Assembly: GCF_905220565.1 (NCBI RefSeq)
Contig: NC_059419.1
Coordinates: 992,001-1,056,000 of the forward strand
DNA: 64,000 nt
From: Melitaea cinxia
Lineage: Eukaryota > Arthropoda > Insecta > Lepidoptera > Nymphalidae
Reading direction: 5' to 3'
Below the pieces are notes generated by a model that was not told where the DNA came from, searched no databases, and worked only from the letters and a program-made list of their open reading frames with translations. Made by a program: the position numbers and the translations under genes. Of this stretch, positions 55,515 through 64,000 are shown in pieces. The stretch's first letter is position 1, and the number at the start of each line of letters is the position of its first letter.

Positions 55515-55770
55515 TTTTATATAACTAGGTCAGCAAACAAGCGTACGGCTCACCTGATTGTAAGCGATTACCGTAGCTGATAGACGCCTGCAACAGCAGA
55601 AGCATCGCAAGTACGTTGCACAACCCCCAATCACACCAGGAGCTCTGGTCACCTTACTCACCAACAGGAACACAATACTGCTTGAAAGCAGTATTATTTA
55701 GCTGTGATCTTCTGTAAGGTTGAGGTTCTACTCCAGTCGGTCTGCTCCAAATTTTGACCAGGATATTTCC
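55515..55770 (-). repeat. SINE family A, near-complete, minus
   Basis: Complement of 3005-3290: 'GCGTACGGCTCACCTGATTG', 'CAGGAGCTCTGGTCACC', 'TAGCTGTGATCTTCTGTAAG', with the T-run on the left as its A-tail. Confidence 0.75.
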
Positions 55771-56345
55771 AGCTCATCAAAAACAAGGAAGTAAAAACGA
55801 AAATTACTTAATACAAATGTAATATAAAAAGCTATCAAAATATTCTTAACGAACGCGGAATAGTTTTTCAATAAAACGAATAATAAATAATCTATTATAA
55901 CTAACAATTGATAGTAAAAATAATTGAAAAAATGAATTAATACGGAAATAAATTAACGTTTAAAACGCATCGAGTTTTTATTTATTATTATTTTATAAGG
56001 AGGTCACGTATAAGTGTTTTGGTGGCGCCTTGGTGCGGTTACATATCGTAAAAACTTTAGCCGATTGAAGTTTTTGATAAAACATTTTTTTTTTTAATTT
56101 TAGCCAGTGTCCGTCGATAACCATTTTTTTTTATATTTCCAATATTCAATTAGTCACGTTTATTATGAATATATTATGATATATCAAATAGCTGCCCGGA
56201 CAGACTTCGTTCTGTCAAAAGTTAATAGTAATTTTTTTTTAATTTTTTTTTGTATTAAAACCTTCCGTGGGCCTTAAGGAACATACATAAAAATAAATTA
56301 GCCAGATTGGTCGAGCCATTCTCGAGTTATGCGTTTTGCAACGTT
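55771..56345. other. Mostly unassigned, with one conserved block
   Basis: 56185-56345 has 'GACAGACTTCGTTCTGTC' (a perfect 7-bp stem) and 'GAGCCATTCTCGAGTTATGC', probably another repeat family. The rest is AT-rich. Confidence 0.4.
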
Positions 56346-56349
56346 CATT

Positions 56350-56545
56350 TTTAACCGACTTCCAAAAAAGGAGGAGGTTCTCAATTCGACTGTATTTTTT
56401 TTTATGTATCAGAACTTTTGACCGTGTGGACCGATTTCGACAATTTTTTTTTAATCGAAAGGTGGTGTGTGTCAATTGGTCCCATTTAAATTTATTTGAG
56501 ATCTAACAAATACTTTTCGAGTTATTATTTATATAGATAAGTAAT
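56350..56545 (+). repeat. Family F, first 190 bases
   Basis: Begins 'TTAACCGACTTCCAAAAAAG' and stops within the first half, at 'CTTTTCGAGTTATTATTTA'. Confidence 0.65.
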
Positions 56546-57221
56546 ACTGTTGACAATAGAGGAGTTTCCAATATATACTAGTGGCCCAGTGGTCGAAATT
56601 TGACCATTATTGGGTTTGTATATATGTTTGAACATTATTAAGGTTCTGTTGTCAAAGACTATACTTCTGTAATAATAAACAAAAGAGTATATGCGTGTGT
56701 GTGTCAAATACGTGGTAGTGTGTGTGATTTTTTTTACTGATTTAATGTGTTTTTTTATGCCCAATTAAAAAATATATATATCAAAAATTCTGCACTCCTT
56801 CTATGTATAAACTATAAGTGTGAGAAATTTTTGTGTATTAATAATTCAATCTTTGTAAACATTTTGTTTTTATTTTTAATCAATGGTCCTAAAAAGAAAA
56901 TGTGTTGGAAGTCTAGAAAGGCAGCAACACACTCAATATATTATAAACAGCAAGAGACAAATATCTATATGACCACAAAGACGTCACGCGTGGGGATAGA
57001 AATCGCGACCGCTAGTGCATCCGAAAGTTGCTGTGACAACTGCATCGATGCGAAGGACTAATTAAAACATTGTGTAAAAAACGTGATCGTAACCAACAAT
57101 TAAGTTAGCTGTTGCCTCAGAGATGGACGCACGCACGACTCATACAATATTGTATTGTAAACTAGACGCTAACCCTGGCTTTCGATGCAAATTCCTAATG
57201 TGTCTGCTTCATATAAGCAGG
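56546..57221. other. No gene supported
   Basis: A 104-codon frame at 56747-57061 has no recognised domain. 'GGGGATAGAAATCGCGACCG' at 56992-57011 looks like a decayed SINE head. Confidence 0.35.
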
Positions 57222-57420
57222 ATTTGGGACGGGGATGGAATTGCAGTTGCCGAACAGGGAAAGTACTTAAACTTTTCAGACCTTCTGTAAGATTGAGGTA
57301 CATACAGCCGAATAATAGAATTCTTGATCACTGTTGCGTTCCTTGATAGTAAGGTAACCAGAGCTCATGAAGAAGGCCAGAAATCGATTACAGGTACCTA
57401 GGACCTTACGCTTAAATCCA
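57222..57420 (+). repeat. SINE family A, strongly decayed
   Basis: 'GACCTTCTGTAAGATTGAGG' and 'GTAAGGTAACCAGAGCTCATG' keep the family order. Confidence 0.45.
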
Positions 57421-57671
57421 CACTAGCGAAATAGAAATAACATGGCAAAGATTGTATAGAAGGACAGGATGAACTTTAAGCATGTCGTCGAAAGCCTTTT
57501 TTGCACTTACTTTTAACTTCAATTGGTTCAAGATTTTATCTTAAACCATTGTTATATAATTCGTATTAATATGACAATTCTAAAAAGTCGGTCTTGTTTG
57601 CCACCTTATTAGTATATAATTGTTTACTGTTCGCAAAAAAAAAATACAATGTATTTGAACACCTCCTCTTT

Positions 57672-57711
57672 TTAACCGACTTCCAAAAAAGGAGGAGGTT
57701 CTCAATTCGAC

Positions 57712-57746
<35 letters not shown>

Positions 57747-58297
57747 ATGTTACATCAGAACTTTTGACCGTGTGGACCGATTTCGACAAATTTTGTTTTA
57801 ATCGAAAGGTGGTGTGTGCCAATTGGTCCCATTTAAATTTATTTGCGATCTAACAACTACTTTTCGAGTTATATCTAATAATGCGTTTTTACTTGACGCT
57901 TTTTTCGTCGACTTACCTTCTATTATACCGCATAACTTTCTACTGGATGTACCGATTTCGATAATTCTTTTTTTGTTGCAAAGGGGATATCCCTAATTTG
58001 GTACCGTGATAAGGAAACCAGGATCTGATGATGGGATCTCAGAGAAATCGAGGGAAACTCTCGAAAATCCGTAATAACTTTTTACTGGATTTACCGATTT
58101 TGATAATTTTTAATTTAATCGAAAGCTGATGTTTATCATATGGTCACATATAAATTTTATCGAGATCTGATAACTACTTTTTGAGTAATCTTTGATAACG
58201 CGTAGTTGCTTGACTATTTTTTCGTCGATCTACGTTGTATTACTTGTCGATGTAATTGAAGTCGGTTTTTTTTTCGTTTGCGAGCAAACACAATTAT
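57672..58297 (+). repeat. Family F, complete copy
   Basis: About 625 bases with the start 'TTAACCGACTTCCAAAAAAG' and the end 'GAAGTCGGTTTTTTTTTCG' plus hairpin GTTTGC-GA-GCAAAC. The two halves, from 57776 and 58093, line up with an offset near 317 bases. A long T-run (57717-57742) lies after the start. Non-coding. Confidence 0.75.
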
Positions 58298-58664
58298 TTG
58301 GAAGTCTGTTAAAGAGAAGGCGAACAGTATACTCGTTTCGAAAAAATAAGCGTTTGATCAAACAAACAAATCAACAGCTTTATAAACACGTCAAATTAAG
58401 ATCTTAGAAAGATAATATATAAATAGGTAAACAATGTACGAAGACACAATAGTTACGTGAGCTTGCAACATCACCCGGGTCATCATTGTTCTCGCCTTAC
58501 GTTCATGAATAACTCGTGACACGCAAACCGACACACATCTCGTAAGTTCACCATGTTTCAATATACATGGTGGTGTTGCTTCATTTTACCCACGAGGAAA
58601 TTGTAATTTAAGAACATATACGGTCGTCGGTTGCTAAGATACACAACGTGTAATTAACAATTGT
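58298..58664. other. Spacer between two inverted family F copies
   Basis: No gene recognised; ordinary composition. Confidence 0.4.
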
Positions 58665-59310
58665 GTTTGCACACAAACGAAAAAAAAACCGACTTCAGTT
58701 ACATCGACAAGTAAAACAACGTAGGTAGACGAAAAACTAAATAATACGCGTCATCAAAGATTAAGTAAAAGTTAGTCAACAGATCTTGATCAAATTTAAA
58801 TGGGACTACAAGAACAGCATCAACTTTCGATTTGACCCAACATCTCCAAAATTGGTACACTCAGTGAAACATTATGCGGTATAGTACAATGTAGGTCGAC
58901 GAAAAACATTGTGAAGTTAATACGCATTATTAGATATAACTCGAAAAGTACTTGTTAGATCTCAATTAAATTTAAAAGGGGCCACATTACACGCAACATC
59001 TTTCGATTAAAAGAAAATTCTTTGAAATCGTTTCACCCAGTCAAAAGTTCTGATATACATAAAAAAGTGTGTGTGTACTTATATACGCACGTAAGAAGTT
59101 ATACTTCATTTGCTAGCTAACTTCATCATTTCAGCCTATTGCAGTCCACTGCTGAACATAGGCCTCCACATTGATGATGATGATTGTGATGGTGTGCGCG
59201 CTTATCGAAAAAAAAAAACTGTCACCATTTTTCCCTAACGGGCCAAAAGAAGTATAACCTCAAAAAACATACAGTCGTATTAAGGAACCTCCTCCTTTTT
59301 ATGAAATCGA
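58665..59310 (-). repeat. Family F, decayed copy in minus orientation, with RTE tail inside
   Basis: Begins with the complement of the family F end ('AACCGACTTCAGTTACATCG') and ends near 'GGAACCTCCTCCTTTTTATG'. 59128-59178 is an RTE 3' tail in minus orientation inserted in it. Confidence 0.65.
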
Positions 59311-59907
59311 TTAAAAAGGTAAAATTTTAATTAATTTTCAGGGCATGCGCTTATCATAAATTATTAATTTAATATTTTAATGAAAAATAATTTCATCTTT
59401 CGTCAGTTCGTTTCATCAGTTCGTTCGTCGCTTCTGCCGTGTCAGTACGTAAAAGAGAAGCTCCGTAATTAAATTGTTTTTTCTCGTGGTTGAAAGCGCA
59501 TAAAATCATACAAGTAGTTTCGAAATCATTATACCTAGTGAGCGCTAAGGAATAGTGGTGTGTTCGGCTAATCTCAGTAGTGGACTAGAATAATATACAC
59601 AAATAAATAAATAAATTATTAAGGAAGATACGTAATTGTGTTTCTTAAGATATTAACATTTAGTGAGTTGTGATACAGAGAAATAAACAAACTTTGTTGT
59701 CTAAGAATCGTACGCAGTGTGAATAATATCATTCTTACTGAATTTAACATAAATTAATAATTATAATCAACAAACTTGAAACAAAGAAAGACAATTTGTT
59801 AAACTGTGGGTGATCTGATATTTCTGTATAGGTACCGGTTATCGATCTATTCACAAAAGGTTGGAGCATATACGATACACATAATTCACTCACTACGTCA
59901 AATCAAC

Positions 59908-59985
59908 GCTTGGCCTAGTGGTCTGAGGTGTGAATTTAGTAAGAAGCTTAAGACGACACTGGTTCAAACCACACCCGCCGCGCTC
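59908..59985 (+). other. tRNA-like segment in the LINE 5' UTR
   Basis: 'TGGCCTAGTGG' fits the pol III A box consensus and 'GGTTCAAACC' is close to the B box, 50 bases later. A full cloverleaf is not formed. It may be a SINE head captured by the LINE, or chance. Confidence 0.4.
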
Positions 59986-60032
59986 ATATTTATTTACATT
60001 TAAATTTTTGTGAATAAGATTTCTTCGCTAAA

Positions 60033-61142
60033 ATGATGAGCGTGTCATCCAGCAACGTGTGTGCGGGATGCAAGACTACCTTGCCTAAGAAGCAATTTCT
60101 AACTTGTGCCAGCTGCAAAGCTAGATACGATATCGAATGTGGCAATGTACCTCTTAGACAGTTTCAACAAATGGAAGTACATCAGAAAAACAACTGGAAG
60201 TGCCCGGAATGTTTAAATAAGCAACCAAAACATGGCAACATACATACACCTATAAGATCTGTTACAACATTGGACGACTGTAACAATTCTTCCACAGACA
60301 CCGATGAAGTATCCTATGTTACGAAACGTAAAAAACTAAGTCAATCGCCACAATGCTCACCTACTCAATATAAAGTCGACAGCATACTCGGAGATCTGAC
60401 GGAATGTAAACTTCGTAACATTATACAGCAGGAGTTGACTTCAGCAATTCAAAACTTAGTCACAGCTCAATTGAACACCATTAATAATCAAATAAAAGAA
60501 TTTCAAGAATCAATAAACTTTATTAACGCGCAGTATGAACAAATGAAAATAAGACTTGAGGAAAGATGTAACACGGTTGACCTACTAAAACGCGAAAACG
60601 AGGTTCTCAAATCAACTGTAAAAGATTTGACGTCTCGATTGAATATTGTTGAAGTGCACATGAGGGAGAGCAATATTGAAATAAATGGTATTCCTGAGAA
60701 TCGAAATGAGAATTTGGTGAATGTTGTTGTTCAGTTGAGTAAAATTATTAAGAATCCTCTGACTGAAGAAGACATACAACATGTTACTAGAGTTGCACAA
60801 TTTAACAGAACTCCCGAAAAACCGCGGAGTGTCATCGTCAAGTTGCGAAGTGCAAGACATCGTGACGCAGTTCTCGCATCGGTTGCTCAATACAACAAAA
60901 AGAATCCCAAAGAAAAGTTAAACTCAAGTCACCTCGGAATCGGTGGAACTTCCAAGCCAGTGTATGTTTCGGAACACTTGTCACCAGCTAATAAAGCTCT
61001 TCACGCAGCCACACGTATTAGGGCCAAAGAGATGAATTACCGTTTTACTTGGATCAGGAATGGGAGAATTTTTGTACGTAAGGACGAATTTAGTCAGGCT
61101 AAGCTGGTTAAGAGCATGGATTGCCTTAATGCTATCAACTAG
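60033..61142 (+). CDS. LINE ORF1: zinc finger, coiled coil and FP-like C-terminal domain
   Basis: 369 codons. Residues 10-60 form a PHD-like finger: C10, C13, C25, C28, C36, C57, C60. The usual His three before C36 is Asp33, so one ligand is unusual. About 145-215 is a coiled coil rich in Leu, Glu and Lys. About 215-340 resembles the C-terminal part of LINE ORF1 proteins and of the baculovirus FP protein family (known similarity; not tested). It is expected to bind LINE RNA as a multimer. The Met-Met start is the first in frame after the UTR. The decayed relative at 26800-27473 keeps the same C-terminal pattern. Confidence 0.85.
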   Translation: MMSVSSSNVCAGCKTTLPKKQFLTCASCKARYDIECGNVPLRQFQQMEVHQKNNWKCPECLNKQPKHGNIHTPIRSVTTLDDCNNSSTDTDEVSYVTKRKKLSQSPQCSPTQYKVDSILGDLTECKLRNIIQQELTSAIQNLVTAQLNTINNQIKEFQESINFINAQYEQMKIRLEERCNTVDLLKRENEVLKSTVKDLTSRLNIVEVHMRESNIEINGIPENRNENLVNVVVQLSKIIKNPLTEEDIQHVTRVAQFNRTPEKPRSVIVKLRSARHRDAVLASVAQYNKKNPKEKLNSSHLGIGGTSKPVYVSEHLSPANKALHAATRIRAKEMNYRFTWIRNGRIFVRKDEFSQAKLVKSMDCLNAIN

Positions 61143-61184
61143 CGTCATTAGGTCCGTCAATGTTACCGTTGTTGGGTTGATATA

Positions 61185-64000
61185 ATGTTTGATATATATT
61201 ATCAAAATGTGAGGGGGTTGAGAACAAAAACGAACAATGTCATGGAAAATATATTAAATTCCGATTATAAAGTTGTAGTTTTCACTGAAACTTGGTTAAA
61301 TTCATCAATTTCTAGTAATGAACTGTTCGATTCGCGTTATATAGTATACAGGAAGGATCGTTTTTGTTCTCCCTCTAACTCTAAAAAAGACGGAGGAGGC
61401 ATATTGATTGCTGTATCTAAAGATATCTCTTCGTGTCGAATGTCACGCTGGGAGACTGATGGTGAAAATATGTGGGTAGTATTAGACATTGTCTGTGATC
61501 AGTTTGTAAAAAGAATAGGTGTCTGTGTTGTTTATCTGCCGCCTCCAGTAAATGTTGAAACTGCCAAAGGTTTATTTGAAGGTATAGATACTGTTATAAA
61601 TCAAATTGATGACGTAATAATAATGGGTGATTTTAATATGAGTTTTATTGATTGGAGTGCTGGAGACAATTTTTCATGTATGACTCCATCTAATTACAAT
61701 AACGTGCTCGGTTACTCATTAATTGATTTTCTATCTACTAATGATTTGCATCAATACAATAATATTAAGAACTGTGATGACAGACTTTTGGATTTGGTAA
61801 TTAGTAACATGGCTAATGTGACAGTAGTTGAGCCTCTTGACTTGTTGAGTAAGCTGGATTTGTATCACCCTAGTCTGTTGATAAGATTCTCGTGTTCCAG
61901 CATATCGTACCTCCGTCCCAAAGTCTGTATGCATTTCAATTTTTATAAAGCTGATTATACGGGGATTGTTGCAGAATTAAATAATATAGATTGGTATCAC
62001 AGATTTGCTGATTGTGAGGATGTCAATGCCATGGTCACGATTTTTTATAGTGTACTGTACGATATAATAGAGCGATTGGTACCCAAACGGAAAAATCGAA
62101 ACTCCAAATACCCTAACTGGTTTAAACACAGTCTTATTAAGTTGCTAAAGGAGAAGGAGAGGCTTCGTAACAGGTATCGTAAGTATGGTAACCCTAGGGA
62201 TAAGCTTGAGTATGAAATACTACGTAGTCGTTGTCGTGATTTGTTTAATAATTGTTATAATGATTACAAGAATAATGTCGAACAAAATGTTTCCAGGAAC
62301 CCATCGTCATTTTGGAATTATTTTAAGAGTAAGCGTAATATGAAATTTCTGCCTACAACGATGTCGCTGGATGGCGAAAGCACTGATTGTGGTAGGGAAG
62401 TAGCGAATTTTTTTGCCACTCACTTTTCGTCCGCCTACCGAAACAAAACTATGCTTACGAATACAATTAATTTAAATAATTTGCATAACACTCCACTCGC
62501 ATATAGCTCTTACTGTATGACTACTTTTAATAAAATAGTATTCTATGAGGTGGAGGTTATAAAAAAAATTAAATCATTAGATCCAAGAAAGGGACCGGGT
62601 CCAGACGGAATTCCTCCTATATTTGTTAAAAGGTGCGTAAATGCTCTTGCGTTACCTTTGACTGTCATTTTTAACAGTTCATTGAAAAATGGAATTTTTC
62701 CTGACGAATGGAAAAGAGCTCGAATAGTACCAGTTTACAAAAAAGGTGATCGAGCGGACGTTAAGAACTACCGTCCGATTTCTATCCTCTCATGCTTTTC
62801 CAAGCTGTTTGAGAGCCTTGTGTATCCCTCACTCAGTAAATATTTCAGCAACATCATAACACACTCGCAACACGGGTTTAGGCATGGTTTATCAACGCAA
62901 ACTAATTTAACGGTTTTCACTTCGGACTTGGCACTGGCGATAGATGGGGGGGACCAGGTAGACGCCATATATACTGATTTTAGCTGCGCTTTCGACAAAG
63001 TAAACCATCAAATACTTATTAATAAACTACAACAGTATGGCATTGGGAATACACTTATTGGATGGTTTCAATCGTATTTAACAAAAAGACCTCTTAAAGT
63101 TGTTGTTAATGGCTTTGAGTCCGATACGTACTTGGCTGACAGTGGGGTTCCACAGGGCTCTCATTTAGGCCCCCTTCTGTTTCTTGTTTTCATAAATGAC
63201 ATAACCCAGTTTATCAAACATTGTAGATTTTCACTATTTGCAGACGATTTGAAAATATACAAAATAGTTAAAACCAATTCAGACATAGATTCGGTGCAAA
63301 GCGATCTCAATAATATAATAGAATGGTGTCATCACAATAAAATGACTCTTAACGTAGGCAAATGTTTCCATATAAAATTTACCCGGAAGAAAAAGCCGCT
63401 TGTCTCTAGTTACTCTATTGGAAATGTTATCTTGCAAGAGAAGTCACAAATTAAAGACTTAGGAGTTATTATAGATGGCCGTTTAACTTTTGTGGCACAT
63501 GTTGATAATATAGTTGTTAAAGCTGCACGAAATCTTGGTTTTATCAAGCGGAACACACGGGGTTTCTCAAGGCGAACAAAAACGATATTATATAATTCTC
63601 TAGTGCGCAGCTGTCTTGAGTACGCCAGTGTTATCTGGAATCCTCAGTACAGTATACACTCTCAACGTATTGAGAGCATTCAGCGTGTTTTCACGAGGCA
63701 TCTTGCTTTTTACGAAAGCAATTTTTCGCACAGACAAGTGTACGGGGAGCGTTTGGCAAGGTTCCACATGATTTCTCTTCGGAGTAGGCGTGAGGTTTCA
63801 GATCTGACTTTCCTGCACAATATATTACATAATAGGGTTACCAATTCTGAAATAACAGAGAGGATAATCATATCGGTTCCCTCTAGGGCACACAGAAGTA
63901 CCCACGCGCACAAGATATTTTACATTCCATGCGTAAAGTCTCACATTGGGAAACAAGCTCCTCTAGTGCGTTTGTGTAACAAATATAATAGTATCAGTAA
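61185..64000 (+). CDS. LINE ORF2: endonuclease and reverse transcriptase, runs off the window
   Basis: 938 codons and two bases, with no stop to the edge. Endonuclease: 'YYQNVRGLRTKTNN' at the N-terminus, 'FTETWL', 'GDFNM' with Asp149 and Asn151, and 'DLYHPS' in the place of the SDH-type motif. RT: 'KGPGPDGIPPIF', 'RARIVPVYKKGDRADVKNYR', 'QHGFRHGLST', 'DAIYTDFSCAFDKVNHQ', 'GVPQGSHLGPLLFLVFIND' and catalytic FADD with Asp687 and Asp688. Then 'KDLGVIIDGRLTF' and the thumb 'SLVRSCLEYASVIWNPQ'. No RNase H so far, as usual for CR1/Jockey. ORF2 starts 42 bases after the ORF1 stop. Confidence 0.9.
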   Translation, partial: MFDIYYQNVRGLRTKTNNVMENILNSDYKVVVFTETWLNSSISSNELFDSRYIVYRKDRFCSPSNSKKDGGGILIAVSKDISSCRMSRWETDGENMWVVLDIVCDQFVKRIGVCVVYLPPPVNVETAKGLFEGIDTVINQIDDVIIMGDFNMSFIDWSAGDNFSCMTPSNYNNVLGYSLIDFLSTNDLHQYNNIKNCDDRLLDLVISNMANVTVVEPLDLLSKLDLYHPSLLIRFSCSSISYLRPKVCMHFNFYKADYTGIVAELNNIDWYHRFADCEDVNAMVTIFYSVLYDIIERLVPKRKNRNSKYPNWFKHSLIKLLKEKERLRNRYRKYGNPRDKLEYEILRSRCRDLFNNCYNDYKNNVEQNVSRNPSSFWNYFKSKRNMKFLPTTMSLDGESTDCGREVANFFATHFSSAYRNKTMLTNTINLNNLHNTPLAYSSYCMTTFNKIVFYEVEVIKKIKSLDPRKGPGPDGIPPIFVKRCVNALALPLTVIFNSSLKNGIFPDEWKRARIVPVYKKGDRADVKNYRPISILSCFSKLFESLVYPSLSKYFSNIITHSQHGFRHGLSTQTNLTVFTSDLALAIDGGDQVDAIYTDFSCAFDKVNHQILINKLQQYGIGNTLIGWFQSYLTKRPLKVVVNGFESDTYLADSGVPQGSHLGPLLFLVFINDITQFIKHCRFSLFADDLKIYKIVKTNSDIDSVQSDLNNIIEWCHHNKMTLNVGKCFHIKFTRKKKPLVSSYSIGNVILQEKSQIKDLGVIIDGRLTFVAHVDNIVVKAARNLGFIKRNTRGFSRRTKTILYNSLVRSCLEYASVIWNPQYSIHSQRIESIQRVFTRHLAFYESNFSHRQVYGERLARFHMISLRSRREVSDLTFLHNILHNRVTNSEITERIIISVPSRAHRSTHAHKIFYIPCVKSHIGKQAPLVRLCNKYNSIS

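Larger units (their letters stand above)
59398..64000 (+). mobile_element. CR1/Jockey-type LINE, 3' end off window
   Basis: The likely 5' end is near 59398-59450, where 'GTCAGTTCGTTTCATCAGTTCG' and 'GTCAGTACGT' resemble LINE starts. Then come a 5' UTR with a tRNA-like segment, ORF1 (60033-61142), a 42-base spacer and ORF2 open to the last base. No stop or frameshift was seen in 4 kb, so it may be an active or very recent copy. The 5' boundary is uncertain. Confidence 0.8.

Noticed and set aside
56747..57061. A 104-codon plus-strand frame
   Set aside because: No recognised domain; the second part looks like a decayed SINE head.

Overview
The window looks like nuclear DNA of a moth or butterfly (Lepidoptera). 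It is AT-rich and has spliced genes with GT/AG introns. Most of the rest is retroposed sequence: I-, CR1/Jockey-, R1- and RTE-type LINEs, several SINE families with RTE-like 3' tails, Helitron-like pieces ending in CTAGT, and small TIR elements. The species was not identified, and all family assignments come from reading motifs, not from a search.

Layout. Bases 620-11112 (minus) carry thirteen exons of a KDM7/PHF8-type histone lysine demethylase with an N-terminal PHD finger and a JmjC domain. The 3' end lies off the left edge, and the introns hold SINEs, Helitron-like pieces and a TTAA-flanked MITE. Bases 12142-20943 are one full-length I-type LINE (minus; ORF1 plus EN-RT-RNase H ORF2) with a 14-bp target-site duplication. 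A 3.5-kb gypsy-class LTR element (15285-18820) with almost identical LTRs is inserted inside its ORF2. Bases 21000-25400 hold a GC-rich structured island, a decayed LINE and two exons of a THAP zinc-finger gene that the LINE cuts off. Bases 25900-31100 are layered LINE wreckage, including an R1-clade 3' fragment with a 17-bp duplication. A possible first coding exon of an unknown gene sits near 32297-32333 (minus).

Bases 33400-37300 hold a MITE, a SINE, a Helitron-like piece and a 5'-truncated LINE with simple-repeat tails. Bases 38000-39050 are two RTE 3' remnants. Bases 42028-46388 hold two near-identical copies of an RTE-like LINE in opposite orientation; one is nested in a TA-flanked TIR element. 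Bases 46389-59300 are SINEs, Helitron-like pieces, a hAT-like MITE and three long copies or pieces of an internally duplicated repeat. From about 59400 to the right edge runs a CR1/Jockey-type LINE (plus) with an intact ORF1 and an ORF2 that stays open to the last base.

How it fits together. Only the demethylase gene, and perhaps the THAP exons and the candidate exon at 32.3 kb, look like host coding sequence. Nearly everything else records transposition, and the nesting gives a relative order of events. I found no CRISPR, operon, prophage, rRNA or functional tRNA gene. I saw no convincing new host system; the best leads are the nested retrotransposons, the heptad repeat in the demethylase, the THAP locus and the tRNA-like segment in front of the CR1-type LINE.
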